DNA of 40,254 bases, from assembly GCA_016845445.1 (NCBI GenBank), contig JAERSU010000124.1, positions 1 through 40,254 of the forward strand, given 5' to 3'. Positions 9,602-18,204 of the stretch are shown here, in pieces. A program made the position numbers and the translations under genes. Each line of letters starts with the position of its first letter. The stretch's first letter is position 1. Below the pieces are notes generated by a model. The model did not search any database, was not told the origin of the DNA, and saw only the letters and a program-made list of their open reading frames with translations. This stretch comes from Oceanospirillaceae bacterium. GTDB taxonomy: Bacteria > Pseudomonadota > Gammaproteobacteria > Pseudomonadales > Balneatricaceae.

Positions 9602-10534
9602 TTAGGCACCCTTGTCCTTGTTAGTAGCGTCGCCGTTAATAGCGTTCAACTCAGCTTGATAAGCCAAACTGTTAATCACTTTCACCAAACCAGAGCGCCA
9701 CGGGCGCTGGCGTATACCAAAGGTGCCCAAAATTTTCTTGCAGTCCAACACCGTAAAGGCTGGGCGCGGGGCAGCAGCTTGCCATTCATCACTGCCAACC
9801 GGCACGATAGCCTTGGCTTGGGTATCTGCTTGGAACTTAACAGAAGCTAGGATGGCTTCAGCAAAGCCTTTCCAGGTTACCACTTCAGCGCCACTATAAT
9901 GATAGGTACCCCACACCTCTATACCGCAACTGATCTGCTGAATCATGGCCAATAACACCCGTGCCACATCAACGGCATCCGTGGGGCAGCCAAATTGGTC
10001 ATCCACGGCCATAACTTCGTCCTGACTGCGGATCTGCTTTAAGGTACGCAAGACGAAATTATTACCGCGCGAACTAAATATCCAACCTACTCGCAGAATG
10101 ACATGCTGCGGGCAAATTGCTCGAACTAGATCTTCACCGGCGGCCTTGCTGTGGCCAAAAATATTGACAGGGGCTACCTGAGCCTGTTCATTAATGGGCA
10201 GATGCTCACTGCCATCAAACACATAATCGGTGGACAGATGTAGCAAAGGCACAGCATGATCAGCACAGGCTTGGGCAATATTAGCTGCCCCCTCCTGGTT
10301 GATGCGATAGGCCTCTTCCGGATTCGCCTCGGCCAAATCCACCACCGAGTAGCTAACGCAGTTTATAACAAATTTGGGTTTGTGCTTGCCGACGACGGTT
10401 TTAATGGCAGCCAGGTCAGATAAATCGAGGTTTTTCGCATCAAACCAAACCACCGACATACCCATTTTTAATGCCCGTTGACAAACGGCGGCACCAACCT
10501 GCCCATTAGCTCCAGTTACTAATATTTTTAGCAA
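9602..10534 (-). CDS. RmlD-like NAD(P)-dependent sugar reductase with a Phe in place of the catalytic Tyr
   Basis: A 310-residue short-chain-dehydrogenase-like protein of the dTDP-4-dehydrorhamnose reductase family. Visible are the Rossmann motif VTGANGQVG (6-14), NCVSYSVVDLAEANPEEAYRIN, and LHLSTDYVFDG with the STD and Tyr104. At the YxxxK position the protein reads FGHSK (Phe126, Lys130): the Tyr that normally donates a proton is replaced by Phe (codon TTT). No rmlA, rmlB or rmlC lies nearby, so true rhamnose synthesis is doubtful. It may be a divergent reductase or a regulator/binding protein such as the MAT2B-type members of the family. It lies upstream of moaA by 48 bp and is divergent from the glcG-like gene. 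Confidence 0.75.
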   Translation of the reverse strand: MLKILVTGANGQVGAAVCQRALKMGMSVVWFDAKNLDLSDLAAIKTVVGKHKPKFVINCVSYSVVDLAEANPEEAYRINQEGAANIAQACADHAVPLLHLSTDYVFDGSEHLPINEQAQVAPVNIFGHSKAAGEDLVRAICPQHVILRVGWIFSSRGNNFVLRTLKQIRSQDEVMAVDDQFGCPTDAVDVARVLLAMIQQISCGIEVWGTYHYSGAEVVTWKGFAEAILASVKFQADTQAKAIVPVGSDEWQAAAPRPAFTVLDCKKILGTFGIRQRPWRSGLVKVINSLAYQAELNAINGDATNKDKGA

Positions 10535-10598
10535 AGATAAATCCTATCGCCAGACTCATATTCTAGGCGGCTAATGGTATCATAGTCAGCGCTGAAGC

Positions 10599-10604
10599 TA
10601 TAAT
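10599..10604 (+). promoter_or_regulatory. Possible -10 element for the glcG-like gene
   Basis: TATAAT 33 bases before the ATG at 10638. There is no good -35, so confidence is low. An AAGGTGG ribosome site lies just before the start codon. Confidence 0.35.
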
Positions 10605-10637
10605 TCTGCAGCTCAAATTCACAATTTAAGGTGGCCC

Positions 10638-11066
10638 ATGTCAAGTATTAGTCTACACCGCGCCAAACGTATCATTAACCAGGTATTTGCCTACGCCAAA
10701 CAACAGCAACTACGCCCCTTGTCGGTGGCCATTGTGGACCAAGGTGGACATGTTATTGCCTTCGAAAGACAAGATGGTGCCCCTCCTGGTCGCTTTAATC
10801 TATCTTATGGCAAGGCTCGTGCAGCGATTTTAATGGGCATGGGAGGCACCGCTTTGCAAAACCTGTCTGAACAACGTACTGATTTCGCCCTTGCGGCTAA
10901 TGGTGCTTATGCCGGTGAATTTGTACCTATCATGGGGGCGGTGCTTATCCAAGACAAAGCCGGTAACACGCTGGCTGCCCTGGGTGTCAGTGGTGCGACT
11001 TCAGAACAAGATCGCGACGCTGGTTGCTTTGCCGTGCAAGCAGTCAATTTACACGCTGTCGGCTAA
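10638..11066 (+). CDS. GlcG/HbpS-family protein
   Basis: A 142-residue single-domain protein of the GlcG/HbpS (heme-degrading, DUF336) family: SVAIVDQGGHVIAFERQDGAPPG, then a Lys/Ala-rich helix KARAAILMGMGG, VPIMGAVLI and GVSGATSEQDRDAG. No signal peptide is present, so it is cytoplasmic. Members bind heme or cobalamin-like ligands, or accompany glycolate and diol metabolism; function here is not known. It is followed after 7 bp by an EamA exporter, so the two are probably co-transcribed. Confidence 0.8.
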   Translation: MSSISLHRAKRIINQVFAYAKQQQLRPLSVAIVDQGGHVIAFERQDGAPPGRFNLSYGKARAAILMGMGGTALQNLSEQRTDFALAANGAYAGEFVPIMGAVLIQDKAGNTLAALGVSGATSEQDRDAGCFAVQAVNLHAVG

Positions 11067-11073
11067 ACCCAAG

Positions 11074-12012
11074 ATGAAAGAACCTAGCCAACTAGGCGAT
11101 CAGGCACTAGTGCTCATTGCCCTAGCCACCTTAGGTCTGGCCTTTAAAGGCATTGCTGCCAAACTTGCCTACGCCACAGGCATAAATGCCAATTACCTGT
11201 TGCTGGTACGTTTTGCTGCGGCTCTACCATTATTTTGGCTGGGCGCTCGTTTAGCTCATGGTTCTTTCACCCATCTAAGCAAGCGTCAGTGGCGCCATTG
11301 CACAGGCGCAGGCTTGCTGTATTTTCTGGCCGCCTATACGGACTTCACTGCCCTTGTCTATTTGGATGCGGGTTTATCGCGACTTATTCTCTTTACCTAT
11401 CCGGTGTTCGTCTTTGTTATTACCAGCATTATGACGCAACAGCGACCCATGCTCAGCCAACTTGCCGCCTTTGTGGTGATTTTTACTGGCTTAGTGATTG
11501 CCATACCTATCAGTAGCATTGCCAAGCAAGAAAACTTTCAGCTAGGTAGTCTTTTTGCTTTGCTTGCGGCCCTCACCTATGGTGCCTACCTAGCCTATAG
11601 CCAGAAGATACTCAGCAGCATGCCTAGTGGACATTTTAGTACTGCCACCAGTGCTATCACCTTGCTGCTCTTTGCCATGTTGATTGCTTTTGATCATCGC
11701 GAGCCGGTACTTGTCTATAACTGGGCAGGCACCTGGTGGTCTTTATTTATCGCTGTGTTCTGCACCGCCGTGCCTTTCTTTATGCTCTATGAGGGAATAA
11801 AACGCAGCGATGCCAATACGGCCAGCCTGATCACCTTAGCAGGCCCCGCCATTACCTTGCTATTGGCATGGTGGCTGTTGGATGAAGCGTTGGGTTGGCG
11901 CCAATGGCTTGGCTTACTGACATTGATTATCGGGGTGGGGTTAATCGATAAAAAGCTCAGCCTCTGGTATCTGACTCGGCGCTTGCTGAAGCAAGCAAAA
12001 ACTTCTGCATAA
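11074..12012 (+). CDS. EamA-family (DMT) transporter
   Basis: A 312-residue inner-membrane protein with about ten hydrophobic helices in two repeated EamA halves, typical of drug/metabolite exporters. The frame is open further upstream, but that stretch lies inside the preceding gene in another frame; the ATG at 11074 gives the expected MKEPSQLGDQALVLIALATLGLAFKGIAAKLAY start. Substrate unknown. Its last 56 bp overlap, in antisense, the 3' end of the converging membrane-protein gene. Confidence 0.88.
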   Translation: MKEPSQLGDQALVLIALATLGLAFKGIAAKLAYATGINANYLLLVRFAAALPLFWLGARLAHGSFTHLSKRQWRHCTGAGLLYFLAAYTDFTALVYLDAGLSRLILFTYPVFVFVITSIMTQQRPMLSQLAAFVVIFTGLVIAIPISSIAKQENFQLGSLFALLAALTYGAYLAYSQKILSSMPSGHFSTATSAITLLLFAMLIAFDHREPVLVYNWAGTWWSLFIAVFCTAVPFFMLYEGIKRSDANTASLITLAGPAITLLLAWWLLDEALGWRQWLGLLTLIIGVGLIDKKLSLWYLTRRLLKQAKTSA

Positions 12013-12766
12013 CGGGCAGCATGAGCACATACACTGTGGCCAAAACAAAACCAACCAGAGTCCCCCACAGCAATCCAAGCACAGGATAGGTAATGGCCAC
12101 CGCAGTGGTATACACCAATAAAGACACTAAGCCTAACGGATAGACTCGGATACTGTTGCTGAGCACTGGCTTACCATGGTGATAATGCAGGATAAGGAAC
12201 AGCGGAAAAGCGACCACAGGAAACCCCGCTAATAAGCCGGCCCAGACGGCACCGACAAGCTTGGCTATGCCAGTGATCAATACCACCGTCAACGCAGCAG
12301 TCGCAGCGCGAAACAAGGTATCTCGCTTAGTCATCACCGCCGTTACTTGTTGTGGCACAGCGGGCACTTGCAACATGAGCCTAGCACCGAGCAGCAGCCC
12401 CATCAAGGTTACCGGTACCGCAATCCACAGACTAGCGGGCAACCATTTAACTAGGTAGGCAATGAGCAGAAAACTGGCCACCCCAGCAAGCCCTGCGAAG
12501 CACACATTAAAGAAATCTCCAGCGTGTTTAGCTAACCACCAATAAGCAATGGCTAGGGCCAAATTGGCCAGCAAACCCAGCACGGCAAAAGCGGCTGCCT
12601 GAGCGGCAAAACCAACCCCCTGTTCAAGCCCAAGAAAGACTAAGACGATGGCTATACCAAGGGGATAACCCGCTAATACGCCTGCCACCTTGGCGCTAAC
12701 ATTTTCGGCAATATAGGCCAAGGCCAATACCACGAAGACGGTCACCAGAATTTTACTTATCAACAT
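11957..12766 (-). CDS. Multi-spanning membrane protein with two similar halves, unknown function
   Basis: About 269 residues with roughly eight to ten hydrophobic helices and no soluble domain. The halves look alike: VAGVLAGYPLGIAIVLVFLGLEQG near the N-terminus and VWAGLLAGFPVVAFPLFLILHYHHG near the middle, each with an AG(Y/F)P turn, which suggests an internal duplication as in small transporters. I do not recognise a named family. Two starts are possible: ATG at 12766, two bases after the racemase stop, or GTG at 12778, which overlaps it. I chose the ATG. Either way it is coupled to the upstream racemase gene, so transport of an amino acid or racemase product is a guess from context only. 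Confidence 0.7.
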   Translation of the reverse strand: MLISKILVTVFVVLALAYIAENVSAKVAGVLAGYPLGIAIVLVFLGLEQGVGFAAQAAAFAVLGLLANLALAIAYWWLAKHAGDFFNVCFAGLAGVASFLLIAYLVKWLPASLWIAVPVTLMGLLLGARLMLQVPAVPQQVTAVMTKRDTLFRAATAALTVVLITGIAKLVGAVWAGLLAGFPVVAFPLFLILHYHHGKPVLSNSIRVYPLGLVSLLVYTTAVAITYPVLGLLWGTLVGFVLATVYVLMLPVMQKFLLASASAESDTRG

Positions 12767-12767
12767 A

Positions 12768-13463
12768 TCATTGATCACTTAGGGCCAAGGCCACGGCTTC
12801 CTCGGCGTGAATGGCGGTGGTGTCAAACAAAGGCAAATCCGTATGCTGAGACTGCACCAGCATGGTAATTTCGGTACAGCCTGCGATGACCCCTTCAATA
12901 CCTTGCTCACCCATGGCCTCAATTTGCCTTAAATAGATTTGCCGAGAGTCATCCTTTACCTGCCCCAGACACAGCTCATTAAAGATGATGCGATTAACCT
13001 CAGCGCGGCCTTGGGCATCAGGCACAACTACCTGTATGCCAGCCGCCTCAATACGCTGCTTATAAAAAGCCTGCTCCATGGTGTAGGCCGTGCCCAACAA
13101 GCCCACCTTGCTGATGCCAGCTTGCCGTAACCGCTTGGCCGTGGCATCCGCCAGGTGCAAAAGCGGTATTTGTATGTACTCACTCACCTGAGGAGCCACG
13201 AGATGCATGGTATTGGTACAGATAAGCAAAAAGTCAGCTCCGGCTAATTCTAAGCCGCGTGCCGCTGCACCAAGAATTTCACCGGCCCGCTGCCAGTCCC
13301 CTGCCCGCTGCAAGGCTTCTATTTCTTCAAAATCCACACTGTGCAACACAATGCGCGCCGAGTGTAGGCCACCTAGCTGCTCACGTACCAACTCATTTAT
13401 AGCGCGATAATACAAGGCGGTACTTTCCCAGCTCATGCCACCCAGCATGCCAATGGTCTGCAT
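12768..13463 (-). CDS. ygeA: Aspartate/glutamate racemase family, YgeA-type amino-acid racemase
   Basis: A 231-residue cofactor-independent racemase that interconverts L- and D-amino acids by two cysteines. It reads IGMLGGMSWESTALYYRAIN at the start, LLICTNTMHLV with Cys82 and IAGCTEITMLV with Cys196, plus the YgeA-like segments LHSVDFEEIE and FNELCLGQVK. E. coli YgeA, which racemises several amino acids including homoserine, has nearly the same length and motifs. D-amino acids made this way can modify peptidoglycan. It lies directly upstream of an unknown membrane protein (starts overlap or nearly so) and is divergent from the NAT gene. Confidence 0.88.
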   Translation of the reverse strand: MQTIGMLGGMSWESTALYYRAINELVREQLGGLHSARIVLHSVDFEEIEALQRAGDWQRAGEILGAAARGLELAGADFLLICTNTMHLVAPQVSEYIQIPLLHLADATAKRLRQAGISKVGLLGTAYTMEQAFYKQRIEAAGIQVVVPDAQGRAEVNRIIFNELCLGQVKDDSRQIYLRQIEAMGEQGIEGVIAGCTEITMLVQSQHTDLPLFDTTAIHAEEAVALALSDQ

Positions 13464-13582
13464 ATTTAAATCCTAGTCTATTAAAGCCACTCTAAACTTC
13501 CATTTAAGCAGTTAATTAAGCTAAAGTTAAGCTACTTTGGCCCAACATCATAAGCAAATACAGCCAGGCTGTAATTTCAACC

Positions 13583-14386
13583 ATGACCTATTTCAACACT
13601 CAGAACTATCTAAAGCGCCTGCAATTAACGTCTCCCCCAAGCATTGATGAAATAGGCCTCAAGGCGCTACAGAAGGCCCAACAAAGCTGCATTCCATTTG
13701 AGAACTTCGACATACCCGCAGGCCAGGGTATCAACTTAGCTGCCGAACATGTGTTTAATAAGCTAGTTAATCAGCAGCGCGGAGGCTACTGCTTTGAGCT
13801 TAATGCTCTGATGTTAATGGCTCTGCAGCAATTTGGTTTTCAGGCCAGGGCCCTATTGGCTCGCGTACATTTAGGCGATCGACCCAGTGGCCGTAGCCAT
13901 CAACTATGTCTAGTAGAACTAGACGGAGAACAATGGATAGTGGATACAGGCTTTGGTTCGCAAACACCCCGTGCCCCTCTACCACTGCGCCTGGATGAGG
14001 TACTAGAAACCGACCTACAAACTTTTCGCTTTATTGCAGACGACCGCTTTGGCTATCTGCTACAAAGCCACATCAATGGCAACTGGGAAGACCTCTACAG
14101 CTTTGATATGCAGCACGTATGTGAAAATGACTTGGAATACGGCAATCACTGCACATCGACCATGCCGACTTCTACCTTTGTGACTTCATGGGTAGGCTGC
14201 CTACGCACTGAAAACGGGCAAAAAACCTTACTTAACCTGACTTATAAAGAAGTTGATGGCGACCAGACCGTCATTAAGGAGCTAACCCCAGGCATTGAAT
14301 ACCTAGCGGTACTGGAACAGCAATTTGGTATCAAGCTAGATTGCGCCTATGAATCCCTCATGCCATTTCAGGAATTAACCAACTGA
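13583..14386 (+). CDS. nat: Arylamine N-acetyltransferase
   Basis: Transfers acetyl from acetyl-CoA to arylamines or hydrazines by a Cys-His-Asp triad. All three residues are in place: Cys70 in RGGYCFELN, His106 in GRSHQLCLVEL and Asp121 in WIVDTGFGS. At 267 aa it is close to the usual 275-280. IPFENFDIPAG near residue 37 is the family's N-terminal signature. The physiological substrate in bacteria is often unknown. It stands alone, divergent from the racemase gene and upstream of a cupin pseudogene. Confidence 0.93.
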   Translation: MTYFNTQNYLKRLQLTSPPSIDEIGLKALQKAQQSCIPFENFDIPAGQGINLAAEHVFNKLVNQQRGGYCFELNALMLMALQQFGFQARALLARVHLGDRPSGRSHQLCLVELDGEQWIVDTGFGSQTPRAPLPLRLDEVLETDLQTFRFIADDRFGYLLQSHINGNWEDLYSFDMQHVCENDLEYGNHCTSTMPTSTFVTSWVGCLRTENGQKTLLNLTYKEVDGDQTVIKELTPGIEYLAVLEQQFGIKLDCAYESLMPFQELTN

Positions 14387-14418
14387 CAACCATTTATTTG
14401 TTCAAACACGGAGCAAAC

Positions 14419-14531
14419 ATGAATACCGACGCCATTAATTTTCTTGAAAAGTTCACTAAGTTTTCTGACTACTGGTCAACACCGGGGATGCTGATAGTGA
14501 GTTAACCGCTCAGAATAATGTGTGGATATAA
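14419..14531 (+). pseudogene. Cupin-domain protein remnant with an internal deletion and frameshift
   Basis: A GGAG site and ATG (14419) open a frame giving MNTDAINFLEKFTKFSDYWS, the start of a small single-domain cupin family of about 115-120 aa. From 14475, one frame over, the sequence reads VNTGDADSELTAQNNVWI and then TAA (14529-14531), which is the usual C-terminus of the same family (NTG...ELT...N..WI). The metal-binding barrel between, roughly 80 residues, is missing. In the original frame the product would be only 28 aa. The family assignment rests on remembered family ends. The two halves together make a deletion of the middle of one gene far more likely than chance. Confidence 0.75.
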
Positions 14532-14559
14532 AAAAGCCCCGCAATAGCGGGGCTTTTTT
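14530..14559. terminator. Bidirectional terminator between the cupin remnant and ssb
   Basis: A-run, GCCCCGC, loop AATA, GCGGGGC, T-run: a perfect 7-bp GC stem with tracts on both sides. It overlaps the last bases of the cupin remnant and serves ssb on the other strand. Confidence 0.93.
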
Positions 14560-14578
14560 GAATCACATACTTCTATGG

Positions 14579-15115
14579 TCAGAACGGAATGTCATCATCA
14601 AAATCAGCATCAAAACCACCAGGCTGTTGCTGAGGTTGTTGTGCCGCACGTTGAGGGGCTTGCTGTTGGAAACCGCCGCCCTGTTGCTGTGCCTGCTGCT
14701 GGAAGCCGCCACCTTGTTGGCTGCCTTGCTGGCCACCCTGTTGAGGGGCAAAACCACCACCCTGCTGACCACCGCCTTGACGGCTGTCTAGCATCTGCAT
14801 TTCAGAGGCAACAATTTCTGTGGTGTAACGCTTAACGCCATCCTGCTCCCACTGACGGGTACGCAGGGAACCTTCGATGTATAGCTTAGAACCTTTACGT
14901 ACGTATTCGCCGGCAATTTCTGCTAAGCGATTAAAGAACACCACTCGGTGCCATTCGGTACGTTCTTGTGGCTGACCAGTCTGCTTGTCTTTCCAAGTTT
15001 CAGAGGTCGCTAGGGTCAGGTTGGTAACCGCACCACCCGAAGGCATGTAGCGTACTTCTGGGTCACCGCCCACGTTACCAACCAATATTACTTTGTTTAC
15101 TCCGCGTGATGCCAT
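14579..15115 (-). CDS. ssb: Single-stranded DNA-binding protein
   Basis: Binds ssDNA in replication, recombination and repair. The 178 residues have an N-terminal OB fold (about 1-110: [61 protein letters not shown]), a Gln/Gly-rich disordered linker (about 114-166), and the acidic tip DFDDDIPF that binds partner proteins. A promoter lies at 15189-15217. It is divergent from uvrA as in E. coli. Confidence 0.97.
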   Translation of the reverse strand: MASRGVNKVILVGNVGGDPEVRYMPSGGAVTNLTLATSETWKDKQTGQPQERTEWHRVVFFNRLAEIAGEYVRKGSKLYIEGSLRTRQWEQDGVKRYTTEIVASEMQMLDSRQGGGQQGGGFAPQQGGQQGSQQGGGFQQQAQQQGGGFQQQAPQRAAQQPQQQPGGFDADFDDDIPF

Positions 15116-15149
15116 GGTATGTCTCCTTACCGTATCGTTAGTTTAGCTT

Positions 15150-15174
15150 CTGTATAACCTGACAATAAATTGTC
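15150..15174. promoter_or_regulatory. Degenerate LexA-like box and adjoining 14-bp palindrome in the ssb leader
   Basis: CTGTATAACCTGACAA (15150-15165) fits CTGT-N8-ACAR but ends in CAA rather than CAG, ten of sixteen matches to the E. coli consensus. It overlaps a perfect dyad GACAAT-AA-ATTGTC (15161-15174). Both lie between the ssb -10 and ATG, where an SOS or other operator could act. In E. coli ssb and uvrA share an SOS box in this interval. Function is uncertain. Confidence 0.3.
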
Positions 15175-15188
15175 TAGCGGGAAGCGAG

Positions 15189-15217
15189 ATTATACCCCTG
15201 AAGCTGGCATATGAGAA
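15189..15217 (-). promoter_or_regulatory. Probable sigma70 promoter of ssb
   Basis: On the minus strand TTCTCA (15212-15217), a 17-base spacer, TATAAT (15189-15194). It lies about 75 bases before the ssb start. Confidence 0.6.
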
Positions 15218-15274
15218 TAAGTATAGACGCTAAAATATAACATTCATTGCGGGCCATATTCTTTGCCATATTCT

Positions 15275-15304
15275 TTGCTATCCAGGCCAGCAAAATTCTA
15301 TAAT
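15275..15304 (+). promoter_or_regulatory. Probable sigma70 promoter of uvrA
   Basis: TTGCTA (15275-15280), an 18-base spacer, TATAAT (15299-15304), 36 bases before the uvrA ATG. No clear LexA box overlaps it. Confidence 0.6.
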
Positions 15305-15339
15305 AGTGGGTTACTTTAATTTGCTTAATTGGCTTTTGC

Positions 15340-18162
15340 ATGGACACCATACTGGTACGCGGCGCTCGCACCCACAATCTGAAGAACATCGACCTAGATA
15401 TTCCCCGTGACAAGCTGGTGGTCATTACCGGCCTATCCGGTTCTGGTAAGTCTTCCTTGGCCTTTGATACCCTTTATGCTGAAGGCCAGCGCCGTTATGT
15501 GGAATCCTTATCCACCTACGCGCGCCAATTCTTATCCATGATGGAAAAGCCCGACATTGACCACATCGAGGGTTTATCACCCGCCATCTCCATTGAACAG
15601 AAATCGACCTCCCATAACCCGCGCTCTACGGTTGGTACGATTACTGAAATTTATGATTACCTACGCTTATTGTTTGCCCGTGCTGGCGAACCACGCTGTC
15701 CCGACCATGACTTACCATTGGCTGCACAAACCATAAGCCAGATGGTAGATCAGGTCATTGCCTTACCCGAAGGCCAGCGTTTAATGCTGCTAGCCCCGGT
15801 GGTTCAAAATCGCAAAGGTGAGCACCTACACACCCTGGATGAATTACGTGGCCAAGGATTTATTCGTGCCCGCATCGATGGCCGTATCTTTGATTTGGAT
15901 GATACTCCGGAACTAGAGAAGAACAAAAAACACACCATCGAAGTGGTGGTGGATCGCTTTAAGGTCAAACAAGGTCTTGAGCTGCGTCTGGCCGAGTCCT
16001 TTGAAACCGCCCTCAACCTGACTGACGGCATTGCTAAGGTAGCCTCCATGGATGACGAGCAAGCAGACGAGATGGTGTTCTCATCACGTTTTGCTTGTCC
16101 CGAATGTGGCCATGCCATCAGTGAACTAGAACCGCGCTTGTTTTCCTTTAACAATCCATCCGGTGCCTGTCCTTCCTGTGATGGTTTAGGCGTGCGCCAG
16201 TACTTTGACCCAAGCAAGGTGGTACAGCAACCTTTAAACAGCCTCGCTGAAGGTGCTATACGCGGTTGGGACCGCCGTTCCCTCTATTACTATGGCCTCC
16301 TCAGTGCCATGGGTAAGCACTATGGTTTTGACATGAATACAGCATGGCAAGACCTACCTTCAGAGGTGCATAAGCTGGTGCTCTACGGCACAGGCAAAAC
16401 AGAAATAGAGTTTAAATACATCAATGACCGCGGCGATAAGATTAGTCGCAAACACCCCTTTGAAGGTGTTATTAATAACATGCAGCGCCGTTATCGGGAA
16501 ACCGAATCCAACATGGTGCGTGAAGAGCTAGGTAAATTCCTCAACATGCAACCCTGTCCGGAGTGTCATGGCTCGCGTTTGCGCCGCGAGGCCCGCCACG
16601 TATTTATTGACGGCCTCAACCTGCCTCAAGTAGTACACAAGGCCGTGGGTGAAAGTGCCGATTATTTTGCCAACTTGCACCTGCCAGGCAAGCAGGGACA
16701 AATTGCCGAGAAAATACTCAAAGAGATCCGTCTGCGCTTAGACTTTCTAGTCAATGTGGGCCTTGATTACCTTAGCCTTGACCGCAATGCGGACACCCTT
16801 TCCGGTGGCGAAGCGCAACGCATTCGCCTTGCCAGTCAGATAGGTGCTGGCCTGGTCGGGGTAATGTACATCCTTGACGAGCCCTCCATTGGTTTACACC
16901 AACGAGATAATGAACGCTTGTTAAAAACCCTTATTCACCTGCGTGACCTAGGCAATACAGTGATCGTCGTCGAGCACGATGAAGATGCCGTACGGCTAGC
17001 CGATCACGTTATTGATATCGGTCCAGGTGCCGGTGTGCACGGCGGTACCATCGTCGCCCAGGGCACACCACAGCAGGTAATGGATAATGAAGACTCCCTA
17101 ACGGGGCAGTATTTGAGCGGCAAACGCTGCATTGCCGTACCCGCCAAACGTCATGCTGCAAAACAGGGAGCATGGCTGGAACTGATTGGTGCAAGTGGCA
17201 ACAATCTACAAAATGTACATTTAAAAATACCCACAGGTGTGATGACCTGTATTACGGGCGTGTCAGGCTCAGGTAAATCAACGCTAATCAATAGCACCCT
17301 GTACCCCCTAGCCGCTACGCTACTAAATAAAGCCACCACTTTAGTAGCTGCTCCACACAAGGAAATTAACGGTCTAGATTTGCTCGACAAGGTAGTGGAT
17401 ATTGATCAAAGCCCCATTGGCCGCACACCACGCTCCAATCCGGCTACCTACACAGGTATTTTTACCCCTATTCGGGAGCTGTTTGCCGGCACCCAAGAAG
17501 CCCGTTCGCGTGGCTATAAACCGGGTCGGTTTAGCTTTAACGTCAAGGGTGGTCGTTGTGAAGCCTGTCAGGGTGATGGCGTTATTAAGGTAGAAATGCA
17601 CTTCCTGCCCGATGTCTATGTGCCCTGCGATGTGTGCAAAGGCAAACGCTACAATCGAGAAACGCTGGAAATTCAATATAAAGGCAAGAACATAACCGAA
17701 GTTCTGGACATGACCGTGGAAGACGCGGTGCAGTTCTTTGATGCCGTGCCCATGATTAAGCGTCGTTTACAAACCCTTATGGATGTTGGCCTTAGCTATA
17801 TTTGTCTGGGCCAAAATGCCACCACCCTATCAGGTGGTGAAGCCCAACGGGTGAAGCTATCTCGCGAACTATCCAAACGCGATACTGGTCAAACCCTATA
17901 TATCTTGGATGAGCCCACAACTGGCTTACACTTCTACGATATTCAGCAGCTGCTAGCAGTTTTACAAAGACTGCGTGATCACGGTAACACCGTGGTGGTG
18001 ATTGAGCATAACTTGGATGTCATCAAAACCGCCGACTGGATTGTCGACCTAGGCCCTGAGGGTGGCAACAAGGGTGGTCAAATTATTGCCACGGGTACCC
18101 CAGAGGATGTGGCAGCCAATGCCGCATCTCACACGGGCCGCTTCTTAAAACCCATGTTATAG
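15340..18162 (+). CDS. uvrA: Excinuclease ABC subunit A
   Basis: Damage-recognition ATPase of nucleotide excision repair, working as a dimer with UvrB. At 940 aa it equals E. coli UvrA. Two ABC modules are complete: Walker [10 protein letters not shown] near residue 31 and GVSGSGKST near 640, signatures [15 protein letters not shown] near 487 and [15 protein letters not shown] near 830, with [11 protein letters not shown] and [11 protein letters not shown] Walker B segments. Zinc modules are CPECGHA...CPSCDGLG and CEACQGDG...[10 protein letters not shown]; the latter matters for DNA damage recognition. It is divergent from ssb. Downstream, a palindromic GGGTCT-type repeat separates it from the converging chemoreceptor gene. 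Confidence 0.98.
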   Translation: MDTILVRGARTHNLKNIDLDIPRDKLVVITGLSGSGKSSLAFDTLYAEGQRRYVESLSTYARQFLSMMEKPDIDHIEGLSPAISIEQKSTSHNPRSTVGTITEIYDYLRLLFARAGEPRCPDHDLPLAAQTISQMVDQVIALPEGQRLMLLAPVVQNRKGEHLHTLDELRGQGFIRARIDGRIFDLDDTPELEKNKKHTIEVVVDRFKVKQGLELRLAESFETALNLTDGIAKVASMDDEQADEMVFSSRFACPECGHAISELEPRLFSFNNPSGACPSCDGLGVRQYFDPSKVVQQPLNSLAEGAIRGWDRRSLYYYGLLSAMGKHYGFDMNTAWQDLPSEVHKLVLYGTGKTEIEFKYINDRGDKISRKHPFEGVINNMQRRYRETESNMVREELGKFLNMQPCPECHGSRLRREARHVFIDGLNLPQVVHKAVGESADYFANLHLPGKQGQIAEKILKEIRLRLDFLVNVGLDYLSLDRNADTLSGGEAQRIRLASQIGAGLVGVMYILDEPSIGLHQRDNERLLKTLIHLRDLGNTVIVVEHDEDAVRLADHVIDIGPGAGVHGGTIVAQGTPQQVMDNEDSLTGQYLSGKRCIAVPAKRHAAKQGAWLELIGASGNNLQNVHLKIPTGVMTCITGVSGSGKSTLINSTLYPLAATLLNKATTLVAAPHKEINGLDLLDKVVDIDQSPIGRTPRSNPATYTGIFTPIRELFAGTQEARSRGYKPGRFSFNVKGGRCEACQGDGVIKVEMHFLPDVYVPCDVCKGKRYNRETLEIQYKGKNITEVLDMTVEDAVQFFDAVPMIKRRLQTLMDVGLSYICLGQNATTLSGGEAQRVKLSRELSKRDTGQTLYILDEPTTGLHFYDIQQLLAVLQRLRDHGNTVVVIEHNLDVIKTADWIVDLGPEGGNKGGQIIATGTPEDVAANAASHTGRFLKPML

Positions 18163-18163
18163 C

Positions 18164-18199
18164 CATGAGGGTCTAACCCCAGGGGATCAGACCCTAGTG
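18164..18199. repeat. GGGTCTGACCC-type palindromic repeat, copy 1
   Basis: AGGGTCT and AGACCCT arms flank CCCC-A-GGGG, forming an imperfect stem between the stops of uvrA and the chemoreceptor gene. Read on the minus strand it begins CACTAGGGTCTGA and ends GACCCTCATG, closely matching the copy at 40076-40110 and, in part, that at 39456-39476. It may also slow the converging transcripts. Confidence 0.75.
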
Positions 18200-18204
18200 A
18201 TGGC

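Noticed and set aside
10891-11073. Longer start for the EamA transporter
   Set aside because: Would place 61 extra codons inside the glcG-like gene in another frame; the start at 11074 gives the normal N-terminus.
14687-14774. Gln/Gly-rich repeats in ssb as a DNA repeat array
   Set aside because: This is the coding of the normal disordered SSB linker.
15252-15278. CCATATTCTTTG-like tandem duplication before uvrA
   Set aside because: Two short copies only, with no dyad or known motif; likely a slippage duplication.
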